From positions 19,805-83,804 of the forward strand of contig CADADN010000009.1 in the NCBI GenBank assembly GCA_902786665.1: a DNA stretch of 64,000 nt. Reading direction: 5' to 3'. Source of the stretch: an uncultured Prevotellaceae bacterium. Its GTDB lineage: Bacteria; Bacteroidota; Bacteroidia; Bacteroidales; Bacteroidaceae. The notes under the pieces were generated by a model that made no database searches, had not been told where the DNA came from, and was given only the letters and a program-made list of their open reading frames with translations. A program made the position numbers and the translations under genes. Below, one piece after another: positions 18,550 through 25,867 of this stretch; within the stretch, counting starts at the first letter, position 1; the number at the start of each line of letters is the position of its first letter.

Positions 18550-19584
18550 ATGGACAAGGTAGCCATCGTCATACTCAACTGGAATGGCAGGAAGATGCTG
18601 GAGCAGTATCTGCCGTCGGTGTTGGAGCACTCAAGCAACGAGGCTGTCACGTATGTGGCGGACAATGCTTCCACCGACGATTCCATGGCATACCTTGAGA
18701 GGAACCATCCTGATGTCAGGGTGCTGCCACTCGACAGAAACTGGGGATTTGCAGAAGGATACAACAAGGCCCTGAAACAAGTGGAGGCGGAATATTTCGT
18801 TCTGCTCAATTCCGACATCGAGGTGACACCTCATTGGCTCACGCCCATGGTGGATTTCATGGACAAACATCCCGACGTGGCAGCGTGCCAACCCAAACTG
18901 TTGTCGATGAACAACAGGGGAGAGTTTGAATACGCAGGGGCGGCAGGGGGATTCATCGACCGCCTCGGATATCCTTTTTGTCGTGGAAGGGTCTTCGACA
19001 CAGTGGAAAAGGACAACGGGCAATATGATGAACCCATGCAAGTGATGTGGGCCACAGGAGCTTGCCTTGTCATCAGGGCCAATGACTACTTCCAGGCGGG
19101 AGGGCTTGATGCGAGCTTCTTCGCACACAATGAGGAAATAGACCTCTGTTGGAGACTCAACATCATGGGGAAGAAAGTCTTTTGCTTGCCAGAAAGCCGT
19201 GTTTATCACCTGGGGGGAGGAACGCTGCCTAAAGGAAACCCCCGAAAGACGTTCCTAAACTTCAGGAACAACCTGACGATGCTTTACAAGAACCTGCCGG
19301 AAAAGGACCTGCATCGTGTCATGAGATGGCGTCGCTTCCTTGACTATCTTGCAGCCTTTGAGACACTTGTCGTCAACGGCAACTGGGCTGACTGCAAAGC
19401 CATTTTCCAAGCCAGGAAAGCTTTCCGAAAATGGAAACCTATGTTCAAGGAAGAGCGTGAACGCATACAAGCCTATAGGGAGAATGGCACTTCTTTCTCA
19501 ACGGTGGAGCGCATGCCCTACGCCATCGTATGGCAGTATCATTTCAAAAGAAGAAGGACGTTCGAACAGCTACAACATATATAA
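18550..19584 (+). CDS. Family 2 glycosyltransferase (rhamnosyltransferase-like)
   Basis: Transfers a sugar from a nucleotide donor to a glycan or lipid-linked acceptor at the cytoplasmic face. The 344-aa protein has the GT2 start VAIVILNWNGRKMLEQYLPS, VTYVADNASTDDSM, the DXD-like LLNSDIEVTP, and HNEEIDLCWRLNIMGKKV near the catalytic base. It most resembles WbbL/RfbF-type enzymes; donor and acceptor are unknown. The gene begins 4 bp after mtaB. Its last codons lie inside a 39-bp direct duplication, so the protein end may be recent. Confidence 0.88.
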   Translation: MDKVAIVILNWNGRKMLEQYLPSVLEHSSNEAVTYVADNASTDDSMAYLERNHPDVRVLPLDRNWGFAEGYNKALKQVEAEYFVLLNSDIEVTPHWLTPMVDFMDKHPDVAACQPKLLSMNNRGEFEYAGAAGGFIDRLGYPFCRGRVFDTVEKDNGQYDEPMQVMWATGACLVIRANDYFQAGGLDASFFAHNEEIDLCWRLNIMGKKVFCLPESRVYHLGGGTLPKGNPRKTFLNFRNNLTMLYKNLPEKDLHRVMRWRRFLDYLAAFETLVVNGNWADCKAIFQARKAFRKWKPMFKEERERIQAYRENGTSFSTVERMPYAIVWQYHFKRRRTFEQLQHI

Positions 19585-19623
19585 AAAAGAAGAAGAACGT
19601 TCAATCAGCTACAGCATAAATAA
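19546..19623. repeat. 39-bp tandem duplication across the glycosyltransferase stop codon
   Basis: Units 19546-19584 and 19585-19623 match at most positions, both starting AAAAGAAGAAG. The first carries the last codons and stop of the glycosyltransferase, and the second is non-coding. Confidence 0.75.
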
Positions 19624-19651
19624 AAACCGCTTGACTAATGCCAAGCGGTTT
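19624..19651. terminator. Bidirectional terminator between convergent genes
   Basis: Arms 19624-19633 and 19642-19651 (AAACCGCTTG / CAAGCGGTTT) form a perfect 10-bp stem with an 8-nt loop. It serves the glycosyltransferase and the lipoprotein gene. Confidence 0.85.
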
Positions 19652-19673
19652 ATTTCTTAAATGTCCGTAAGGA

Positions 19674-19976
19674 TTATTTCTGCCCAGCCTCGGGAGCAGC
19701 AGCTTTGTCAGCCTCGGGGGCGGCAGCAGCTTTGTCAGCCTCGGGAGCAGCAGCTTTGTCAGCCTCGGGAGCAGCAGCTTTGTCAGCCTCGGGGGCGGCA
19801 GCAGCTTTGTCAGCCTCGGGAGCTTCAGCCTTAGCAGTATCACCAGCTTCAGGAGCAGCAGCGGGATCAACTTGTTCAGTTTCAGGTGCTGCGGGGGCGT
19901 CAGCCTTCTTTTCTTCAGTACAAGCAGCAAAAGTCAGAGCTGCAGCGGCTACGAACATAAAAATAACTTTCTTCAT
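19674..19976 (-). CDS. Ala/Glu-rich repeat lipoprotein
   Basis: A 100-aa protein with the signal MKKVIFMFVAAAALTFAAC, whose Cys is a lipobox, so membrane-anchored. The rest is low complexity: PEADKAAA or PEADKAAAA repeated about five times after a PAAPETEQ start. At DNA level the units are 24 or 27 bp and nearly identical (19685-19810). No domain is recognised. The composition suits an extended periplasmic spacer; function unknown. It is a single gene with its own promoter and a shared terminator. Confidence 0.8.
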   Translation of the reverse strand: MKKVIFMFVAAAALTFAACTEEKKADAPAAPETEQVDPAAAPEAGDTAKAEAPEADKAAAAPEADKAAAPEADKAAAPEADKAAAAPEADKAAAPEAGQK

Positions 19977-20024
19977 TTTCTTGCTTTTTTAAATCTGTAA
20001 AACATATAGTTTATTAAAACGTTG

Positions 20025-20054
20025 CAAAGGTAGCCATTTTTTTGCAATCACAAA
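20025..20054 (-). promoter_or_regulatory. Promoter of the repeat lipoprotein gene
   Basis: On the minus strand TTTG (20054-20051), an 18-bp gap and TACCTTTG (20032-20025), about 50 bp before the start codon. Confidence 0.6.
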
Positions 20055-20162
20055 TATTTTTTCAGGTTTTTTTTGCCTTGGTTTGTAACTTTTTTGTAAC
20101 TGATTGATTATTAATGATTTATTATTTGTTAAATTGTATTAAAATATTGGGGCGTTTATGGT

Positions 20163-20210
20163 GAACTAGGATTTTCTAGTTTTCCTAGTTTTCCTAGTAT
20201 TCCTAGTAGC
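20163..20210. repeat. CTAG-type 9-bp tandem repeat after the PafA stop codon
   Basis: Five CTAG cores spaced about 9 bp (TTTTCCTAG-like units) lie in the 3' flank of the phosphatase gene (minus strand), beginning about 20 bp after its stop codon. Confidence 0.75.
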
Positions 20211-20231
20211 CTTGGTGTTGCTTCTCCTTTT

Positions 20232-21725
20232 CTATTTCCATACTTCTTGGATGGCGTTGCCGATGCAGCAGTCGGGCATTTGGATGTGCAGCATGGCGCA
20301 GACGGTGGGTGCGATGTCGGTTATGAAGGTAGGCGTGCTGGTGCTGCCTTTCTTCACGTTCCACCCCATGAAGATGAGCGGGATGTGCGAGTCGTCGGGA
20401 TTCCACGTGCCGTGGGAGGTGCCTTTGTAGGTGGGGCCGACGGTTCCGTGTATGTGACTGCCTTGCAAAATCACCACTATGTCTCCGCTGCGCATGCGGT
20501 TGTAGCCGTTGATGATGCGTTCGCGAAGGAACTGCGGCACTGAGGAGTTTTGTACGTCTTCATAATCCACGACGTAGGCGAATTGCGGGTCTTCACGTAG
20601 TGTTTCCACTGCTTTCTTTTTCACTTGCGAGAAGTCAAGATGATGGGAGACGATGAACTCATGGTCGAGGTAGATGCGGCAATCCATCACATCCTTGACG
20701 TATTTGCCTTCCACGCCGAAACATTGGGCAAGGGTCTTGTTCACTTTCTCCTTCATGGGGGTAGACGAAAAACCGCCTCCAGGCAATTTGTGCTCGTTGA
20801 GGAAATTGCCGTTGTGCACGGCACCGTGGTCGGCGGTGAGGAAGAGGAGGTAGTTGCCGCTGCCGATTTCACGGTCGAGCACGCGAAGGAAATGGGCAAG
20901 GTCCTTGTCGAGTTGCATGTACACCTCGCGGTTTTCCTTGCCACGTGTGCTGTATGTATGGCCGATGGCATCTGTGGAGGAGATGCTCACTGCGAGCATG
21001 TCGGTCTCTTCATGCTTGCCCAGATGTTCGTTTTTCAACGCTTCCTCTGCCATCTTGAGGGTCATTGTCACGCCTTTGTTGGAGGTCTTGATGTCGAACC
21101 CCGACTCGGTGTGGTTGTTGCGGTTGAAATTCTCCACCCAGCGAGGGAGTTTGTCCATATAGTAGCTGCTGGTGATGAAATGTCCGGCTTTCGTGTCCCA
21201 CCAATAAGCAGCATCAGCGGCATGGCCGGCCGGCAGGATGGCGGCACGGTCTTTCAAGGCAACGCCGATGACTTTCGACTTGAAATCAGTGGCCAGCTTC
21301 AGTTGGTCGCCTATCGTGTTGGCCAGAAGGTTGCGAGGTGAGCAGAGTCCGTCCCTGTTTTCCGGTGAACTGCCCACGGCGTATACCGTGGTGTCGGTGA
21401 CACTGGTTACATTGCGGCCGTTGAGAAGGAAATTGTTTCCTGCTATGCCGGAGAATGCAGGCACCGAACCAGTGTATACGCACGAGTGGCCGATGGCAGT
21501 CACGGTGGGGACGTAGGGTATCATCGTATTCTCGCAACTGAAGCCTTCGTTCAACAGTCTTTTCAGTCCACCGGTGTCGAACTGGTCATAATAATAGTAC
21601 AGATAGTCCCATCTCATTTGGTCCACAACGATGCCGACAATGAGGCGTGGACGATTGACTTCATTTCCACACCATGCAGCCATGCAGACAAGTGTGAGGA
21701 GGAGGGTTGTGATTGTTTTTTTCAT
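20232..21725 (-). CDS. PafA-like alkaline phosphatase / phosphodiesterase
   Basis: A secreted metal-dependent phosphohydrolase of the alkaline phosphatase superfamily, 497 aa. The signal peptide is MKKTITTLLLTLVCMAAWCG. RLIVGIVVDQMRWDYLYYYYDQF supplies the first metal-binding Asp. The nucleophile region is YVPTVTAIGHSCVYTGSVPAFSGIAGN (Thr), and the metal ligands lie in SISSTDAIGHTYS and FLTADHGAVHNG. HGTWNPDDSHIPLIFMG is also typical. The start at 21725 is set by the signal peptide and the promoter 23 bp upstream; longer open frame rejected. Physiological substrate unknown, probably organic phosphate. Confidence 0.9.
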   Translation of the reverse strand: MKKTITTLLLTLVCMAAWCGNEVNRPRLIVGIVVDQMRWDYLYYYYDQFDTGGLKRLLNEGFSCENTMIPYVPTVTAIGHSCVYTGSVPAFSGIAGNNFLLNGRNVTSVTDTTVYAVGSSPENRDGLCSPRNLLANTIGDQLKLATDFKSKVIGVALKDRAAILPAGHAADAAYWWDTKAGHFITSSYYMDKLPRWVENFNRNNHTESGFDIKTSNKGVTMTLKMAEEALKNEHLGKHEETDMLAVSISSTDAIGHTYSTRGKENREVYMQLDKDLAHFLRVLDREIGSGNYLLFLTADHGAVHNGNFLNEHKLPGGGFSSTPMKEKVNKTLAQCFGVEGKYVKDVMDCRIYLDHEFIVSHHLDFSQVKKKAVETLREDPQFAYVVDYEDVQNSSVPQFLRERIINGYNRMRSGDIVVILQGSHIHGTVGPTYKGTSHGTWNPDDSHIPLIFMGWNVKKGSTSTPTFITDIAPTVCAMLHIQMPDCCIGNAIQEVWK

Positions 21726-21747
21726 AATTGTAGTATGGATGTGGCTG

Positions 21748-21778
21748 CAAATATAGCTAAAGCCGAGTAAAAAGCAAA
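21748..21778 (-). promoter_or_regulatory. Promoter of the PafA-like gene
   Basis: Minus-strand TTTG (21778-21775), exactly 19 bp, then TATATTTG (21755-21748). Perfect consensus with a very short leader. Confidence 0.8.
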
Positions 21779-21899
21779 ACAAAACAAGAAGTTTTTGTGT
21801 TTTTCGAGGTGTTATCCATATTTGCAAAGCAAATAATGTTGTTTTGCAGTCAAAAATGGATAAAAATGGGGAAAAAAAGAAATTTTTCCTTGACTTTGT

Positions 21900-21930
21900 T
21901 TTGTCGTTCCACAAAAAAGTGTTATTTTTG
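21900..21930 (+). promoter_or_regulatory. Promoter facing a gene-free stretch
   Basis: TTTG at 21900-21903, a 19-bp gap and TATTTTTG at 21923-21930, an exact consensus match on the plus strand. No plus-strand protein gene of useful length follows before 27750. It may drive a non-coding RNA of about 350 nt that ends at the hairpin 22247-22282. Confidence 0.55.
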
Positions 21931-22158
21931 CGTCAAAATTGATTGGAAAATAAAAAAACACATCTTTTGGCAGTACATTCATGCATGTGGGGGATAATTC
22001 CGTCCATATGTAATTGATGAATCACGACAGTCAGAAACCGTAGCCTTTGGCTTCTGGTGAGATGGTGTTATTGTGGTTAGATAATTCTCATAGATATATT
22101 CATATTTTACTCGACAGGATAATTTGAGTGTTAGTTTCAGGGTATATTAAGAAAATTT

Positions 22159-22263
22159 TCAATGCTGATCTTTTAATTCTGTGACACCCAAAAATTCCTC
22201 CACCGTGAGGTGCGGGAATTGGCGGGGGTCATTTTCCTTAGAAATGCAGAAGGCGCGCACCAT
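22159..22263 (-). CDS. Possible 34-aa peptide downstream of PqqD-like gene
   Basis: A short frame, MVRAFCISKENDPRQFPHLT then VEEFLGVTELKDQH, starts 36 bp after the PqqD-like stop codon on the same strand. Composition looks protein-like (mixed charged and hydrophobic residues). Its ATG lies in the loop of a 14-bp hairpin. It could be a substrate peptide for the adjacent modification-type genes, a piece of a dispersed element, or chance. Confidence 0.3.
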   Translation of the reverse strand: MVRAFCISKENDPRQFPHLTVEEFLGVTELKDQH

Positions 22264-22282
22264 TCAAAGTGCGCGCCTTCTG
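22247..22282. terminator. Strong hairpin downstream of the PqqD cluster
   Basis: Arms 22247-22260 and 22269-22282 pair perfectly over 14 bp (CAGAAGGCGCGCAC / GTGCGCGCCTTCTG). On the plus strand it is followed by a T-rich tract; on the minus strand it is not. It may end a plus-strand RNA or the minus-strand cluster, or control the peptide start inside its loop. Confidence 0.6.
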
Positions 22283-22298
22283 TATGTTTAGTTTGTAT

Positions 22299-22574
22299 TT
22301 ATGGTTCTACAATCTCTGCTTTGATCCAAGTGTTCACGAGATCTTCCATATGTTTACGCAGTTCATCTGCACTTGGGGCGTCTTCGTAATTGTCCATAAT
22401 CAGTTTCACCAGGTCGTCGATGGTGAATTCCTTGCCGCTGACGTTCTCCCAAAGGAATGCGGATGTTTCGTTCATACTGATTACATTGGTGTAATCGATG
22501 TTCTCTTTTCCTTCGGCTACCATGATTTTCTCACCGCAGATTTCTCGAAGGACGAATCCTGTCTTTGCTTTCAT
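22299..22574 (-). CDS. PqqD-like peptide-binding (RRE-fold) protein
   Basis: A 91-aa protein of the PqqD family (GFVLREICGEKIMVAEG, ISMNETSAFLWENVSGKEFT, DDLVKLIMDNYED). PqqD domains bind leader peptides and deliver them to modifying enzymes. It is the last clear gene of a tight minus-strand run, 8 bp after the SipW-type peptidase gene. No radical-SAM enzyme or lasso cyclase is adjacent, so its client peptide is unknown. In other bacteria PqqD and HprK-like kinases occur together (HPr-rel-A systems, lasso clusters). Confidence 0.85.
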   Translation of the reverse strand: MKAKTGFVLREICGEKIMVAEGKENIDYTNVISMNETSAFLWENVSGKEFTIDDLVKLIMDNYEDAPSADELRKHMEDLVNTWIKAEIVEP

Positions 22575-22582
22575 TTCTTTTG

Positions 22583-23236
22583 TTATTTTTTTATTGATGA
22601 TGGTTTCTTGTATCCGTATTCTTTAACTATTTCGTCTATTTCTTTGCTCTTCAACGGTTTGTAGCGTTTGAGCTGGAAAATGTTCAGCCAGATGTATCTG
22701 TAGAAGGCAAGCAGCCATCGGCGCATGGGGCGCATGTTGACCCAAAACCAGGAATAGGTTTTCCATTTCCTGCCATCTGTCCTGTCCACCTTGTGGCGTC
22801 CTTTCCGGATGAAGCCAATGACACTTGCACGAATATCTGACATGGTGCAGTGCTCGTAATTGTAGTTGCCATCGCCCATGAGGGTGATGTTTTCACCCTC
22901 CATCTTCACCACCCGGTGCATCACATAATGGCCGGGTTCGATTTCAGCAAGTACGGGGTCGCCCACTTTCACGTTTTCGGGGGAAGTGAAGATGCCGAGG
23001 TCGCGGTTGCTTTCCAGGAAGGGTCGCATGCTGTTGCCTCGAAGTCGCAGTGTGCAAGTCTTTCCTTCCTTGATATCCTCGATGAGAAGTGGGAAGAGGA
23101 TTTCATTGGGGATGTCCACATTGTTTTCTTTCCTGTCCACCTCCCTGGTGCCTCCATCGTGTCGGTGCAAAAAGTTGAAAAACTTCTCTTTGGGCCAAAG
23201 GAGCAGGTGAAGGAATTGTTTCACTAAACGACGCAT
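22583..23236 (-). CDS. SipW/Sec11-type signal peptidase-like S26 protease
   Basis: A 217-aa protein with the signal-peptidase fold signature LRLRGNSMRPFL (nucleophile Ser about residue 69), YVMHRVV (His about 107) and LMGDGNY (Asp about 122). The Ser/His pair, rather than Ser/Lys, is typical of Sec11/SipW-type enzymes. A hydrophobic N-terminal stretch and an aromatic C-terminal segment (SWFWVNMRPMRRWLLAFYRYIWLNIFQ) suggest membrane association. It sits between the HprK-like and PqqD-like genes, so it may process the same client. Annotation pipelines would call it S24/S26 peptidase; a LexA-like regulator is unlikely because no HTH is present. Confidence 0.82.
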   Translation of the reverse strand: MRRLVKQFLHLLLWPKEKFFNFLHRHDGGTREVDRKENNVDIPNEILFPLLIEDIKEGKTCTLRLRGNSMRPFLESNRDLGIFTSPENVKVGDPVLAEIEPGHYVMHRVVKMEGENITLMGDGNYNYEHCTMSDIRASVIGFIRKGRHKVDRTDGRKWKTYSWFWVNMRPMRRWLLAFYRYIWLNIFQLKRYKPLKSKEIDEIVKEYGYKKPSSIKK

Positions 23237-23276
23237 GCTGTATGTTTTCTTGTCTTGGGAAGAATGTCAGGCCTCA

Positions 23277-24182
23277 CTATTCTTTGACGGAAATGGCGTC
23301 ATGGCATACCTCTGCAGCTTCCCTGTCGGGCAAGCAGTGGAGGATGTATGTTTTTGTTGTCTCGACGATTTTTGTCACGGTGTCACACAAGCGACGATAT
23401 GTCTTGTCCCATTTCAGTCCGGAGCAAGAGGGAAGCACCGAGGTGAAGCCCTCGATAGGGGAGAGGGGTTCCACCCAGTTGTGGTCGTCACGGTCGATAC
23501 GTGTCAAAGCTCCCAACTTGGCCTTGATGTTCCTGTAGCATGGTGTTTTGCCACTCCAGGGGCTGCCGTAGATGTAAGGCGTTCCGTCGATGATGCGGAT
23601 GATGGGGTTGTCGTCGTTCATCAAGTCGCAGTTGGGGATGTGTCTAAGCCAATTGCTCACTTGGGTGGATTTGCCTGTTCCACTCGCGGCGTGGAAAGCA
23701 TACCCATAGCCGTTGTTCCTGACCAACGATGCGTGTATGAGCAGAGTGTCCTTGAAGCTTCCGGCAATGGTGTAACCCATCATCATCGCATTGTGTACGC
23801 CGTAGCTTCGCATGTCGAAATTGCCTGTGAGGGCGCATTTTATCTCGTTTCCGTATTCGCTGACTTGCAACAGGCAGCATTCAGTGCCTGCCAGGTCTTT
23901 GAAGATGAATTGGTGTCCTCCACTTTTCATCTCGTCGATGACGATGTCGCCGTTGCCGGTTTCAAAAGTACGTATCCTCTCCTTGTCATCTTTTGCTATA
24001 GGTTTGAGGTCGTCGTCGATGGTGATTTCATACAACAGTTCGTGCCTTTCAGCTTCTTCGCCATCCACGAGAAATGGATAGTAGGAACGCATCAAGTTCA
24101 TATTGTTGTGAGTGGTGTCAAGGAAATTAACTTTCACATAGTGGTCGCCTATGCAGAAATACCTTGTTTCTGGATTGTTCAT
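23277..24182 (-). CDS. HprK-like kinase
   Basis: A 301-aa protein related to the catalytic domain of HPr serine kinase. The P-loop is AASGTGKST (about residues 165-173). LMNDDNPIIR carries acidic catalytic residues and IYGSPWSGKT matches the HprK-family capture loop. The N-terminal 140 residues are not like canonical HprK. No ptsH is nearby. Relatives phosphorylate peptides in paeninodin-type lasso clusters, or occur with PqqD in HPr-rel-A systems. Substrate here is inferred to be a peptide. Confidence 0.82.
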   Translation of the reverse strand: MNNPETRYFCIGDHYVKVNFLDTTHNNMNLMRSYYPFLVDGEEAERHELLYEITIDDDLKPIAKDDKERIRTFETGNGDIVIDEMKSGGHQFIFKDLAGTECCLLQVSEYGNEIKCALTGNFDMRSYGVHNAMMMGYTIAGSFKDTLLIHASLVRNNGYGYAFHAASGTGKSTQVSNWLRHIPNCDLMNDDNPIIRIIDGTPYIYGSPWSGKTPCYRNIKAKLGALTRIDRDDHNWVEPLSPIEGFTSVLPSCSGLKWDKTYRRLCDTVTKIVETTKTYILHCLPDREAAEVCHDAISVKE

Positions 24183-24206
24183 TGTATATGTTTGGATGAT
24201 TTGATT

Positions 24207-24770
24207 TCAATGGCGTGGAGGCACGGTGGGAGGGAGGTCGTTGTCGTCGGACTTGCCCTTTCGCGTGGATTCCAGTTTGCCTGTCTTTTTCTTCTTTTTC
24301 GACTTCTCAGCCCGTTTGGCGGCTTTCTCGTCGATTACGACACCTTCCTCATAAATGTTGTCGGAAGGTTCGGCATGGAATTTGAATTCGTCTTCGTCGA
24401 TCAATCGGATGTCGAAATGCTTGGGGTGCTTTTTGCTGCCGTTGAGTTTCTTGCGCAACTTTGCCATCTTTTTCAAGATGTCCTTTTCGCTTGTGGCATA
24501 GGTCACAAAACAAGTGCGTGTGGACATTCCTTTACGTGCAAGGTAGTTGTTCAACTGGTTGGTGTAATTGGCACGTTTCACAAGAAAGTCGGTCTTGCTT
24601 TCCACCCAGGCGCTGTCTATGATTTGGATTTCTGTGATATACACCACGGAGTCGATGAAGGAGGCAGAGGTGCCGAAGATGTAAATGGGTGTGCATCGAT
24701 CCTTCCCTTGCACATGCAAGCTGCATAATGCCAAGGAAAACAGGAAGAATGCAAAAAGTTTTTGTCTCAT
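24207..24770 (-). CDS. Secreted protein of unknown function, head of the HprK/PqqD cluster
   Basis: A 187-aa protein with a signal peptide (MRQKLFAFFLFSLALCSLHVQG). The middle (TPIYIFGTSASFIDSVVYITEIQ, LNNYLARKGMSTRTCFVTYAT) looks globular, and the C-terminus is strongly basic (AAKRAEKSKKKKKTGKLEST). No domain is recognised. It lies 24 bp upstream of the HprK-like gene on the same strand and is probably cotranscribed. It may be a structural partner or a target of the system. Confidence 0.75.
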   Translation of the reverse strand: MRQKLFAFFLFSLALCSLHVQGKDRCTPIYIFGTSASFIDSVVYITEIQIIDSAWVESKTDFLVKRANYTNQLNNYLARKGMSTRTCFVTYATSEKDILKKMAKLRKKLNGSKKHPKHFDIRLIDEDEFKFHAEPSDNIYEEGVVIDEKAAKRAEKSKKKKKTGKLESTRKGKSDDNDLPPTVPPRH

Positions 24771-24864
24771 CAGGGTTGGTTGATTCCTTGTTACCTTAAA
24801 ATATACCTATATGAATGGGGAAGCCCCGACAGTTCCTCCTTAAGCAATATCCCCCCCTCCTTGG

Positions 24865-25731
24865 TTATTGGCCGAGGTAGGTTTTCAGGAGTTTGTTCTT
24901 CGTGTTGTGACGAAGTCGGCGGATGGCTTTTTCCTTGATTTGCCTGACGCGCTCCCTTGTGAGGCCGAATTTCTCTCCTATTTCCTCCAGAGTCATCTCT
25001 GGTTGGTTGATACCGAAGAAAGCCTCTATGATGCGTCGCTCGCGCTCGCTAAGTGTCAGCAAGGCACGGTTGATTTCGTTTCGGAGAGACTCCATCACCA
25101 GTTCGGTGTCGGCCATTGGGGAGTCGGCGTTGGGCAGGATGTCGAGCAGGCTGTTGCCCTCTTCGCCTTCCACGAAAGGTGCGTCGACGGAGATGTGTCG
25201 CGTGTTCACCTTCAGGGCATCCTCTATCTTTTCTTCGGGCAAGTCGACGCTGTCGGCTATTTCGTCGATGCTTGGACGGCGCTCGTGCTCCTGCTCGAAT
25301 TGGTTGAGTATCTTGTTGATTTTGTTCACCGAGCCAACTTGGTTGAGAGGGAGTCTGACGATGCGGCTCTGCTCGGCGATGGCTTGCAGTATGCTTTGTC
25401 TTATCCACCAGACGGCATATGAGATGAACTTGAACCCGCGTGTCTCGTCGAATTTCTCGGCGGCTTTGATGAGTCCCAGGTTGCCCTCGTTGATGAGGTC
25501 GGGGAGACTAAGTCCGTGGTTCTGATACTGCTTGGCTACAGAGACAACGAAGCGAAGGTTTGCACGGGTAAGTTTCTCCAGGGCTTGCCGGTCGCCTTTT
25601 CTGATGCGTTGGGCCAGTTCCACTTCCTCTTCAACAGATATCAGCTCTTCCCGCCCGATTTCTTGCAAATACTTGTCGAGAGAGGCACTCTCCCGATTCG
25701 TAATCGATTGCGTGATTTTCAGTTGTCTCAT
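24865..25731 (-). CDS. rpoD: Primary RNA polymerase sigma factor (sigma-70)
   Basis: Directs RNA polymerase to housekeeping promoters. The 288-aa protein is short because it lacks the large region 1.1, as usual in Bacteroidota. It shows region 1.2 ([13 protein letters not shown]), region 2 ([40 protein letters not shown]), region 3 ([20 protein letters not shown]) and region 4 ([30 protein letters not shown]). It would recognise the TTTG/TAnnTTTG promoters seen across the window. A -7-like TATTTTTG (25762-25755, minus) precedes it. Confidence 0.94.
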   Translation of the reverse strand: MRQLKITQSITNRESASLDKYLQEIGREELISVEEEVELAQRIRKGDRQALEKLTRANLRFVVSVAKQYQNHGLSLPDLINEGNLGLIKAAEKFDETRGFKFISYAVWWIRQSILQAIAEQSRIVRLPLNQVGSVNKINKILNQFEQEHERRPSIDEIADSVDLPEEKIEDALKVNTRHISVDAPFVEGEEGNSLLDILPNADSPMADTELVMESLRNEINRALLTLSERERRIIEAFFGINQPEMTLEEIGEKFGLTRERVRQIKEKAIRRLRHNTKNKLLKTYLGQ

Positions 25732-25780
25732 ATAGCATTAATCTAAAGTGGGTGCAAAAATACGGACTTTTTTGGAAAAC

Positions 25781-25818
25781 AGCAAGCAAATGCGCAAATA
25801 TTTGCGCATTTGCTTGCT
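25781..25818. terminator. Perfect 38-bp palindrome after degP
   Basis: The sequence AGCAAGCAAATGCGCAAAT (25781-25799) is followed at once by its exact reverse complement (to 25818). It can form a 17-bp stem with a tiny loop, directly between the degP stop and the sigma factor promoter. Probably the degP terminator; on the minus strand it is followed by GTTTTCC. Confidence 0.65.
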
Positions 25819-25867
25819 TTTAGGGCTTGTCAAAACCTATGTCGGTGATGTTTTTTCGACTGATGCA

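Larger units (their letters stand above)
21931..22298. other. Intergenic stretch with possible RNA or peptide gene
   Basis: About 370 bp between the orphan promoter and the PqqD-like gene. It holds a 34-codon minus-strand frame (22159-22263) and a 14-bp hairpin. Plus-strand frames are at most about 20 codons. No known RNA family was recognised. Confidence 0.4.

Noticed and set aside
19705-19992. Plus-strand frame rich in SASGAAAL opposite the repeat lipoprotein
   Set aside because: Antisense of the repeats. The minus-strand frame has a proper lipoprotein signal, promoter and terminator.
22062-22127. 21-codon plus-strand frame behind the orphan promoter
   Set aside because: Too short and without supporting signals; the promoter lies more than 120 bp upstream.
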